64,000 nucleotides of DNA, from positions 97,022-161,021 of the forward strand of contig NZ_SNXE01000008.1 in assembly GCF_004362405.1 (NCBI RefSeq), written 5' to 3'. Shown piece by piece: positions 56,001-63,999 of this stretch. Every line of letters begins with the position of its first letter. The stretch's first letter is position 1. The DNA is from Roseateles asaccharophilus (GTDB lineage: Bacteria; Pseudomonadota; Gammaproteobacteria; Burkholderiales; Burkholderiaceae_C). The position numbers and the translations under genes are program-made. The notes under the pieces were generated by a model, which saw nothing but the letters and a program-made list of their open reading frames with translations, was not told the origin of the DNA and searched no databases.

Positions 56001-56787
56001 CATCCTGCCCAAGGTGCTGCGCGCTCAGTTCGAAGCCTCGGACAAGGTGTACGACGGCACGGTGTTGACGGCGGTTCGCGCCAGCCGTGTCGAGGGCACG
56101 GTGGGCTCGGAGACACTACAGCTCACAGGGCAGGGGCGCTTCGGCAATCCAAACGCAGGCACGAACAAAGCGGTTGAGATTTTGCCGGCGGACTTGCAGT
56201 ACATCGATGGCACGGGCCGCTGGAGCAACTATGCGCTGGACAGAACCAGTTACCAGGCGCTTGCCAGCGTGAGCCCGAGGCCTTTGCGCATGCGGGGCTC
56301 GGCGGTGCAAGACAAGGTCTACGACGGCACGGTTGGCGCGACGCTCTGGCCGGGCAGTCTGGAGGGTCTTGTTGGTAATGAAACCTTGAGCCTCCAAGGA
56401 TGGGCAGCCAATTTCAGGAGCCCGGAGGTGGGCACAGGAAAACCTGTGGATGTTCGCTACCGGCTGGGCGATGGCAGCAACGGTGGCTTGGCAATCAACT
56501 ATGTCTTGGAGCCGGAGGTGCTGACCGGCAATGTGCTGGCTGGTGACGCTGCCAAGCCTCAGCCCCCGCAGCCTTTGCCTCGGCCGCCTTGGGGAGGGCA
56601 GGCACGCGAGCTGCGTTGGCAAGCGCCGGATCCTTGCAAATTGGGGTTGTTCATGGAGAGCGACCGTTCTCCATGGGGCTATCACAACGACATAGCTGCC
56701 AAGTCGGCCGCGCAGTGTGGTTGCGAGAAGACGCAGTTGGAGCAGGTTGAGCTTTGCTACGAGCTCGCGTTGGATCGCCCCCGCTGA
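45964..56787 (+). CDS. Giant two-partner-secretion exoprotein (filamentous haemagglutinin type)
   Basis: 3607 residues. An ESPR-type signal (MNAHCFKTVFSTRLGALVAVGEHA, in two parts) and a hydrophobic core ending ALTSAAWAQ lead to a TPS domain (about 70-320) with the motif VNPNGVVFGKDGSVSASSF near residue 158. A long beta-helix-like passenger follows, with about 115-135-residue units near residues 568-950. From about 2490 to 3530 come YDG/MBG repeats, with KVYDG-type motifs at residues 2575, 2814, 3191, 3278, 3361 and 3450. A proline-rich linker and a tail with C3558, C3585, C3587 and C3598 end the chain. Secretion needs a TpsB porin, not seen here. The start ATG 45964 is set by the copy at 56888. 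Probable adhesin. Confidence 0.93.
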   Translation: MNAHCFKTVFSTRLGALVAVGEHALTQGKAGSGAGGSGVGIGAGAGSGAWSYVGAVAVGLALTSAAWAQAGAPALPSGAQLAQGAATVQTVAPGQMQIVQGSDRAVLNWQSFSVGSGGLVKIDQPTAQSMLLNRVVGADASQILGRVQANGQVVLVNPNGVVFGKDGSVSASSFTASTLGISDADFMAGRLNFSRNGSQAGVRNEGRLQSEAGGYVALLGAKVENAGEIATRGGAAVLAAAEQVSIALSGTGKIRLALSPAAVDMAVSNAKEGVIVSEGGQVLLRAQAVNQAVASLLQSGKIDASAGQGGEVSLLTDGGLIKVDGSILANSTQDDKGGDIVIGRDLQTGVLAKRTDVSGSQLSSRGGFIETSGDWLKTDAVKVEAGLWLLDPADIVIDNFSGSNSNIGTSTSAPTTSYTPVSGAAASQIDVGVINTALASGNVVITTTNTGTAGAGNGDITLNAPISFAGSGSGSVGNLTLTADRDIILNASISNTYRTTLTATRDLRINENISAQDGITARAGRDVYVMKNFGGGTASSIEAAYKGGTPANGWMTGTGQVILDPAAVLSYNYALTLNSGLGYTSSGSTDTSNGARVNFSDSQLNWNNGANPGGWVRLRGFQDVSLSNARGGSAAVTIPSGTLEVQARNITVGTNLSAADMTLNAGMFESTAGATLGQYNNGNWINKQGALTLGSSVLGYSGVLDLRSGIANAGTGARTSIAGSNVAWSNSAAGALRLYGFDTVTTSSDVRAGSVDVFSNQINQQGNINSAGSVRLVAASFDAAGNPLGSLAGNTTTPTGWQNLKGEIDISAGKTITGTSFDLRSGVNSSNTLLRKDFDAAQTLIGVGGTLSSSTASSLYLAGFRDVKLPNFTDITGAGSYQVFARNIDASTIPAGKFNAFTLRLWAGLYQDQLGVNRYSFNQVGRNGVGMGGDNNNAGTITLPSSLMVQSSVLDLSSGLTGVSGSQRVNFSPSSLGPYVDPSNPTRYTGAYYTTSGGVNTQRQGGARYLNLHGFNTVNLPATPLNYEQVDIGANNVVINADINAGQGSWWPLPFYLYIQAGTYNPTTGVSGGTNAGSVSFNNDPVIRVQGYTPAGFYGTASSPLGFNSYLQIINGATAADFTARLGYTKADYSAGGTGVFTNLTLQNFSNTRLQLENASDKITVKDYNGTGSINITQASGATGAIRIFNDLSAENTITLNAGNGSIRMGSQVAKAPTISLTTGANSAANIDADTLNVTSKNLGSTLVVNEANNVTLANSGANTDTGNIEINARGELSLGANFTRSGAGNTASLTLRADAQFGNTLDTSTGNWQSQTLNTVFSSYNNGTTGEAGGDGYGAIRVSSAQPTLVLPSFRQVAVVDAAAGFTTPASNTSYFRPDGTLYPNSTLLPQGSIIVLGAGVSPTAAMDLMTASGSPYRIKSTVTQGGWSVTAANTFFNSSGVAYASGTLLPVGTEVYYKTSTAAPSGNITNTYPNGGNNGQQLLYVVGGYTTTNSVNTVPDYVSKGTSFTASYNFGGLSASLASSATTIGGDTPVDVSQAANYYGNPVSGTNSRLHMSGQFYTFNPSGVLSSTGYLDGTQAAPTQINQLATGTGNNSTTGNGWDTRWGTATITTAGGDLRLFSGPRHALAGPGYGVGDPADLNIFNNPVTNDFVNTKSIKDSAFALNAGTGNLVALGFRDVLLDPSGTLSSSGNVTIGAARDMVLNNNSNLGGSGSLTTLLAGGMITNKVGGVYNTLGASTGAGASNLMVLAGGGVDLRTNMASVVGSLQDNPLMTGVLAGGMAPTGSFNIIGSNNQTAGLVVGDSFTNALVNDVTFDGTAGILYSASTPLSRTGINTKPNASGSGSVTGNYGAVTLSTAGNTGTAADIVVNGAINTQPTGGNVQLTAQRHVLQAADVRAGAGDVSLTASSGSISRTAGTVGGNDVVLSAATTIGSSSQSISTAADTLGLNSAGNQFVSESNDVTLAASTTGNGAVVVSAGGTLTVGSASGLSGISSGSGEVNLKGNALAVNANIATTSNAFLEAVGNITANGAGRISAAAAVLSAGGSMGSAGSRVLTAVQRLALNANGDSSTTAFVSDLDGVQLSAKAPNGGGLDVQSASGNLVLDRFSLTPGAANAQGYVAPTSSSVGVDGTGNVSLQAVAGMVDVAKDLRAAGTVRVQGKTADGSTAVMLRSGVSLSNSATAGQSTTLLAEQGNIAAEGPASVTAGTGAGVIQLLAGSDASSAGSVDGSNLTITQSGAGTAQGNNGTVGVLVQTTGSGDVMGPKVINNGSGNVVLSAGSALAAGNAAGGQVKTVSGNSTSQLGGGKTYVYTGAAASSGDLELIDSSFSTLYLSQVGSNLANARTNTDFAAGPQHNSGSNSQVMVREQLTLTDRLNAASVRITYGDADPSATTVKDALKAANRSGSNAIVETVVAGANSYQVTRDAIIDDLTVQDPAANGTPRQVLRDGGGGVLAYGYTLSGNRYQLVDSTPSSPTASLFVDPKAAQIRASDRTLVYNAQTQSQDSFSSSGFLAGTSFTVTGFASGRNAGRYTSSLSAAGAGLSNYNISYLNTDLNITPASLILQAVATSKVYDGNASSSTPVAVQGLLAGDTIQLLSQSYLDKNAGTGKTLQVNPGYVISDGAAGANYIVERRSVDTGVIQKASAVVRANSAQRSYNGQLQSVSGFTASGLVGGETESVLTGVSTSGGVGKNVGQYAHRAAGADANYELSFVDGSLTIGKASASIVATTTERIYNGQMQGQDAPTKSGFFAGDDVQIAGLASARNAGSYVSALTVSGADVGNYDITISNGPLTVFPRPIQLLGLTAADKAYDGNRSASITGGLFDDVVAGETLNIFGSGLFDTKNAGTSKTVTVSDVSTLSLSNGSGDWSNYRLTSSGSMQTLANILKRTLTLTPQDARTTYGQIRALDYTASGFIPGESLIDAAVSGVLLSTAGYQTGGRTADAGLYAIVGEGGSSLNYDIRWSATPGTLTIDKASLSYLPTAHMKLLTEADPQLTGLLSGWRNGDTAALAGDPSQISLPGLVRAPGEIAGQYLISEASAGWARNYNISTIPGRQFTIVPAQTVLVPMKDVATSYGLLGDTTPALDTGNVRYLAADGRTIIRMSLARALGGTYFFADGLGAELRVTPTLTGASALSARGVYADAVTNINSGTSLSLGNFLGVTTQAMSYLVNAAPLVLQVNDVSKVYDGKPTVLLGNGNVSATGLVNGDTLASLGGVRLWGPGQNARNVGRYDFSAVLAQPELADNYTVVPASASLSITPAALTLSASTDSKTYDGSTRSAAKVQVGGLFADDTVVAGQSYLSPHVLGALGSTLKVDGYTVNDGNGGANYTVSTRTAAGSILPKVLRAQFEASDKVYDGTVLTAVRASRVEGTVGSETLQLTGQGRFGNPNAGTNKAVEILPADLQYIDGTGRWSNYALDRTSYQALASVSPRPLRMRGSAVQDKVYDGTVGATLWPGSLEGLVGNETLSLQGWAANFRSPEVGTGKPVDVRYRLGDGSNGGLAINYVLEPEVLTGNVLAGDAAKPQPPQPLPRPPWGGQARELRWQAPDPCKLGLFMESDRSPWGYHNDIAAKSAAQCGCEKTQLEQVELCYELALDRPR

Positions 56788-56886
56788 AGCCAGTCACTGA
56801 GCAGTCAATGCCTTCATTTAGCAATTCTTAAGACACCGAAATAGTGCGTTCTGGAACCATGCGCCCAGCAAAAATTGGGGATGTTC
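56788..56886. other. Spacer between the two exoprotein genes
   Basis: About 100 bases, richer in A/T than its neighbours, with no likeness to the region upstream of the first copy except the base directly before the start codon. It ends with GGGGATGTTCC before ATG 56888, which may serve as ribosome site. No terminator with a T-run is visible, so read-through from the first gene is possible. Confidence 0.5.
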
Positions 56887-59800
56887 CATGAACGCACATT
56901 GCTTCAAGACTGTTTTTTCGACCCGGCTGGGTGCCTTGGTGGCGGTGGGAGAGCACGCGCTGACGCAGGGGAAGGCGGGTAGCGGGGCGGGTGGTAGCGG
57001 CGTTGGGATCGGGGCTGGCGCTGGGTCTGGCGCGTGGAGCTATGTGGGCGCGGTGGCGGTGGGGCTGGCGCTGACGAGTGCGGCCTGGGCACAGGCTGGG
57101 GCGCCGGCGCTGCCCAGTGGAGCGCAGCTGGCGCAGGGTGCGGCGACGGTGCAGACGGTGGCACCGGGGCAGATGCAGATTGTCCAGGGCAGCGACCGAG
57201 CGGTGCTGAACTGGCAGAGCTTCAGCGTGGGCAGCGGCGGGCTGGTGAAGATTGATCAGCCGACGGCGCAGTCGATGCTGCTCAACCGTGTGGTGGGTGC
57301 GGATGCGTCGCAGATTCTGGGACGAGTGCAAGCCAACGGACAGGTGGTGCTGGTGAACCCGAACGGGGTGGTGTTCGGGAAGGACGGCAGCGTGAGTGCG
57401 AGCAGCTTCACGGCGTCGACGCTGGGGATCAGCGATGCGGACTTCATGGCGGGGAGGCTGAACTTCAGCCGCAACGGCAGCCAGGCGGGGGTGCGCAACG
57501 AGGGACGGCTGCAAAGCGAAGCCGGAGGCTACGTGGCGCTGCTGGGCGCCAAGGTGGAGAACGCTGGAGAGATTGCGACGCGGGGCGGCGCGGCGGTGCT
57601 GGCGGCGGCGGAGCAAGTGAGCATCGCGCTGAGCGGTACGGGCAAGATCCGGCTGGCGCTGAGCCCGGCGGCGGTGGACATGGCAGTGAGCAATGCCAAG
57701 GAAGGGGTGATCGTCAGCGAAGGCGGGCAGGTGCTGCTGAGGGCACAGGCGGTGAACCAGGCGGTGGCGAGCCTGCTGCAGTCGGGGAAGATCGATGCGA
57801 GTGCAGGGCAGGGCGGAGAGGTGAGCCTGCTGACGGACGGCGGGCTGATCAAGGTGGACGGAAGCATCCTGGCCAACAGCACGCAAGACGACAAGGGCGG
57901 GGACATCGTGATCGGCCGGGACCTGCAGACCGGGGTGCTGGCCAAGCGCACAGACGTGTCGGGCTCGCAGCTGAGCAGCCGCGGCGGCTTCATTGAGACC
58001 TCGGGCGACTGGCTCAAGACCGATGCGGTCAAGGTGGAGGCAGGGCTGTGGCTGCTGGACCCGGCCGACATCGTGATTGACAACTTCTCGGGCAGCAACA
58101 GCAATATTGGCACCAGCACCAGCGCGCCGACGACCAGCTACACCCCGGTCAGCGGAGCGGCGGCCAGCCAGATTGATGTGGGCGTGATCAACACCGCGCT
58201 AGCCAGCGGCAATGTCGTGATCACCACCACCAACACCGGCACAGCCGGCGCCGGCAACGGCGACATCACGCTCAACGCGCCGATCAGTTTTGCAGGCTCT
58301 GGCAGCGGCAGCGTGGGCAATCTGACCCTGACGGCCGACCGGGACATCATCCTCAACGCCAGCATCAGCAACACCTATCGCACCACGCTCACGGCAACGC
58401 GCGACCTTCGCATCAACGAGAACATCTCGGCCCAGGACGGCATCACCGCGCGGGCCGGCCGTGATGTGTATGTGATGAAGAACTTTGGTGGCGGCACCGC
58501 CTCCAGCATCGAGGCGGCTTACAAGGGCGGCACGCCTGCCAATGGTTGGATGACGGGCACGGGCCAGGTGATCCTGGATCCGGCGGCGGTGCTGTCTTAC
58601 AACTACGCCCTGACGCTGAACTCTGGGCTGGGCTACACCAGCTCGGGCAGCACGGACACCTCCAACGGAGCGCGGGTGAACTTCAGCGACAGCCAGCTGA
58701 ACTGGAACAACGGCGCTAACCCAGGCGGCTGGGTGCGGCTGCGCGGCTTCCAGGACGTGAGCCTGAGCAATGCGCGCGGGGGCAGTGCGGCGGTGACCAT
58801 CCCGAGCGGCACACTGGAGGTCCAGGCTCGCAACATCACGGTGGGCACCAACCTGTCGGCCGCGGACATGACGCTCAACGCCGGCATGTTCGAGAGCACG
58901 GCGGGGGCAACGCTGGGGCAGTACAACAACGGCAACTGGATCAACAAGCAGGGCGCGTTGACCCTGGGCAGCTCGGTGCTGGGCTACAGCGGCGTGCTGG
59001 ACCTGCGCTCGGGTATCGCCAACGCGGGCACCGGTGCGCGCACCAGCATCGCGGGCAGCAATGTGGCCTGGAGCAATAGCGCGGCCGGAGCGCTGCGCTT
59101 GTACGGTTTTGACACCGTGACCACCAGCAGCGATGTCAGGGCCGGTTCGGTGGATGTGTTTTCCAACCAGATCAACCAACAAGGAAATATCAACAGCGCG
59201 GGATCGGTGCGCTTGGTGGCAGCCAGCTTCGATGCGGCGGGCAACCCGCTGGGCAGCCTGGCGGGCAACACCACCACGCCCACGGGCTGGCAGAACCTTA
59301 AAGGCGAGATCGACATCAGTGCGGGCAAGACCATCACCGGCACGAGTTTTGATTTGCGCAGCGGGGTGAACAGCAGCAACACCTTGTTGCGCAAGGACTT
59401 TGATGCCGCGCAGACCTTGATTGGGGTGGGAGGAACGCTCAGCAGCTCCACGGCGAGTTCGCTGTACCTGGCCGGCTTCAGAGACGTGAAGCTCCCCAAT
59501 TTCACGGACATCACGGGGGCGGGCAGCTACCAGGTGTTTGCGCGCAATATCGACGCCAGCACCATCCCCGCGGGCAAGTTCAACGCCTTCACGCTCAGGC
59601 TGTGGGCGGGGCTGTACCAGGATCAGCTGGGCGTGAATCGCTACAGTTTCAACCAGGTCGGGCGCAACGGCGTGGGCATGGGCGGGGACAATAACAACGC
59701 CGGCACCATCACACTGCCCAGCAGCCTGATGGTCCAGAGCAGCGTGCTGGACCTGAGCTCGGGCCTGACGGGCGTGAGCGGCAGCCAGCGCGTGAACTTC

Positions 59801-62800
59801 AGTCCGAGCAGCCTGGGCCCCTATGTGGACCCGAGCAACCCAACCCGCTACACGGGCGCCTACTACACCACCAGCGGCGGTGTGAACACCCAGCGCCAAG
59901 GCGGGGCGCGCTACCTCAACCTGCATGGCTTCAACACGGTGAACCTGCCGGCCACACCGCTGAACTACGAGCAGGTGGACATCGGCGCCAACAATGTGGT
60001 GATCAATGCGGACATCAACGCGGGGCAGGGCAGTTGGTGGCCCTTGCCCTTTTACCTGTACATCCAGGCCGGCACCTACAACCCGACCACGGGCGTGTCG
60101 GGCGGCACCAATGCCGGCTCGGTCAGCTTCAACAACGACCCGGTGATCCGGGTGCAGGGCTACACCCCGGCCGGCTTCTACGGCACCGCCTCCAGCCCGC
60201 TGGGCTTCAACTCCTACCTGCAGATCATCAACGGTGCCACAGCCGCAGACTTCACGGCTCGGCTGGGCTACACCAAGGCGGACTACAGCGCAGGCGGCAC
60301 AGGTGTATTCACCAACCTGACGCTGCAGAACTTCAGCAACACACGGCTGCAGCTGGAGAATGCCAGCGACAAGATCACGGTCAAGGACTACAACGGCACC
60401 GGCTCGATCAACATCACCCAGGCCAGCGGAGCCACGGGGGCGATCCGTATCTTCAATGACCTCTCGGCCGAGAACACGATCACGCTGAACGCCGGCAACG
60501 GCAGCATCCGCATGGGCAGCCAGGTGGCCAAGGCGCCCACCATCAGCCTGACGACGGGGGCCAACTCGGCGGCCAATATCGACGCCGACACCCTCAACGT
60601 CACCAGCAAGAACCTGGGCAGCACCCTGGTGGTGAACGAGGCCAACAACGTCACGCTGGCCAACTCCGGCGCGAACACCGACACCGGCAATATCGAGATC
60701 AACGCGCGCGGCGAGCTCAGCCTGGGGGCTAATTTCACGCGCAGCGGCGCCGGCAACACCGCCAGCCTGACGCTGCGCGCCGATGCGCAGTTCGGCAACA
60801 CCCTCGACACGAGCACGGGCAACTGGCAGAGCCAGACCCTCAACACCGTGTTCAGCAGCTACAACAACGGCACCACCGGCGAGGCAGGCGGCGACGGCTA
60901 TGGCGCCATCCGGGTGAGCTCGGCCCAGCCCACCCTGGTGCTGCCGTCTTTCCGTCAAGTGGCTGTGGTCGATGCAGCAGCCGGCTTCACTACACCGGCC
61001 AGCAACACGAGCTATTTCAGGCCCGACGGGACGCTGTACCCGAACAGCACCCTGCTGCCCCAGGGCAGCATCATCGTGCTGGGCGCGGGTGTGAGCCCGA
61101 CGGCGGCCATGGACCTGATGACGGCCTCGGGCAGCCCCTACCGCATCAAGTCCACCGTCACGCAGGGTGGCTGGAGCGTGACGGCGGCCAACACCTTCTT
61201 CAACAGCAGCGGCGTGGCCTACGCCAGCGGCACCCTGCTGCCCGTGGGCACCGAGGTGTACTACAAGACCAGCACCGCAGCGCCCAGCGGCAATATCACC
61301 AACACCTACCCCAATGGCGGCAACAACGGCCAGCAACTGCTGTACGTGGTGGGCGGCTACACCACGACCAATAGCGTGAACACCGTGCCGGACTATGTGT
61401 CCAAGGGCACCAGCTTCACGGCCAGCTACAACTTCGGTGGCCTCAGTGCGAGTCTGGCGTCCTCCGCGACCACGATCGGTGGCGACACGCCCGTGGACGT
61501 GAGTCAGGCGGCCAACTACTACGGCAACCCTGTCTCGGGCACGAACAGCCGGCTGCACATGTCGGGGCAGTTCTACACCTTCAACCCCAGCGGCGTGCTG
61601 TCGTCCACGGGCTATCTGGACGGCACGCAGGCCGCACCCACCCAGATCAACCAGCTGGCCACGGGCACGGGCAACAACTCCACCACGGGCAATGGCTGGG
61701 ACACGCGCTGGGGCACGGCCACGATCACGACGGCCGGCGGCGATCTGCGGCTGTTCAGCGGCCCGCGCCATGCGCTGGCGGGGCCGGGTTACGGCGTGGG
61801 CGATCCGGCCGACCTGAACATCTTCAACAACCCGGTGACCAATGATTTCGTCAACACCAAGTCCATCAAGGACTCGGCCTTTGCCTTGAATGCCGGCACG
61901 GGCAATCTGGTGGCCCTGGGCTTCCGTGACGTGCTGCTGGATCCGAGCGGGACGCTAAGCTCCAGCGGCAATGTGACCATTGGCGCGGCACGCGACATGG
62001 TGCTCAACAACAACAGCAATCTGGGCGGCAGTGGTTCGCTGACGACCCTGCTGGCCGGCGGCATGATCACCAACAAGGTGGGCGGTGTCTACAACACCCT
62101 GGGTGCCAGCACGGGTGCGGGCGCGTCCAACCTGATGGTGCTGGCCGGTGGCGGGGTGGATCTGCGCACCAATATGGCCTCGGTGGTGGGCAGCCTGCAG
62201 GACAACCCGCTGATGACGGGCGTGCTCGCCGGGGGCATGGCGCCCACGGGCAGCTTCAACATCATCGGCAGCAACAACCAGACGGCGGGTCTGGTGGTGG
62301 GGGACAGCTTTACCAATGCACTGGTCAATGATGTGACCTTTGATGGCACGGCCGGCATTCTGTACTCGGCCAGCACGCCGCTGAGCCGCACGGGCATCAA
62401 CACCAAGCCGAACGCCTCGGGCAGCGGCAGCGTGACGGGCAACTACGGCGCCGTGACCCTGAGCACAGCCGGCAACACCGGCACGGCGGCCGACATCGTG
62501 GTCAACGGTGCGATCAACACCCAGCCCACGGGCGGCAATGTGCAGCTGACGGCGCAGCGCCATGTGCTGCAGGCGGCCGATGTGCGGGCCGGGGCCGGGG
62601 ATGTGAGCCTCACGGCCAGCAGCGGCAGCATCAGCCGCACGGCAGGCACGGTGGGCGGCAATGATGTGGTGCTCAGCGCGGCCACCACGATCGGCAGCAG
62701 CAGCCAGTCGATCAGCACGGCGGCGGACACGCTGGGGCTGAACTCCGCCGGCAACCAGTTCGTGAGCGAGAGCAATGATGTGACGCTGGCGGCCAGCACC

Positions 62801-63999
62801 ACGGGCAACGGCGCGGTGGTGGTGAGCGCGGGCGGCACGCTGACGGTGGGCAGCGCCAGCGGACTGAGCGGCATCAGCAGCGGCAGCGGTGAGGTCAACC
62901 TCAAGGGCAATGCGCTGGCCGTGAACGCCAACATCGCGACCACGAGCAACGCCTTCCTGGAGGCCGTGGGCAACATCACGGCCAACGGGGCCGGTCGCAT
63001 CAGCGCCGCCGCCGCTGTGCTCAGCGCGGGCGGCAGCATGGGCAGCGCGGGCTCCAGGGTGCTGACCGCTGTGCAGCGCCTGGCCCTCAACGCCAATGGC
63101 GACAGCAGCACGACGGCCTTTGTGAGCGATCTCGACGGCGTGCAGCTCTCGGCCAAGGCGCCCAATGGTGGCGGCCTCGATGTGCAGAGCGCCAGCGGCA
63201 ATCTGGTGCTGGACCGCTTCAGCCTCACGCCCGGCGCGGCCAATGCCCAGGGCTATGTCGCGCCCACCAGCTCCAGCGTGGGCGTGGACGGCACGGGCAA
63301 TGTGAGCCTGCAGGCGGTGGCGGGCATGGTGGATGTGGCCAAGGATCTGAGGGCCGCGGGTACCGTACGGGTGCAGGGCAAGACGGCCGACGGCAGCACC
63401 GCCGTCATGCTGCGCAGCGGCGTGAGCCTGAGCAACAGTGCCACTGCGGGCCAGAGCACCACGCTCCTAGCAGAACAGGGCAATATTGCTGCAGAAGGTC
63501 CTGCCAGCGTGACGGCGGGCACTGGGGCTGGCGTGATCCAGCTGTTGGCCGGCAGCGATGCCAGCTCGGCCGGCTCGGTGGACGGCAGCAACCTGACGAT
63601 CACCCAGAGCGGCGCGGGCACGGCCCAGGGCAACAACGGCACGGTGGGGGTGCTGGTACAGACCACGGGCAGCGGCGACGTGATGGGGCCCAAGGTCATC
63701 AACAACGGCAGCGGCAATGTGGTGTTGTCCGCAGGCTCTGCCCTGGCGGCCGGCAATGCCGCTGGCGGCCAGGTCAAGACCGTCAGCGGCAACAGCACGT
63801 CGCAGCTCGGCGGAGGCAAGACCTACGTCTACACCGGTGCTGCGGCCAGCTCCGGGGATCTGGAGCTCATCGACAGCAGCTTCAGCACGCTCTACCTCTC
63901 CCAGGTCGGCAGCAATCTGGCCAACGCTCGCACAAACACCGACTTCGCCGCCGGACCTCAGCACAACAGCGGATCCAACAGCCAGGTCATGGTTCGGGA
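56887..63999 (+). repeat. Copy 2 of the 7.1-kb apparently identical direct repeat
   Basis: Same sequence as 45963-53075. Base 64000 is A where the first copy has G (53076), a silent change in a glutamate codon. This may be the first base of a diverged continuation or a lone difference; the window ends here. Confidence 0.9.
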
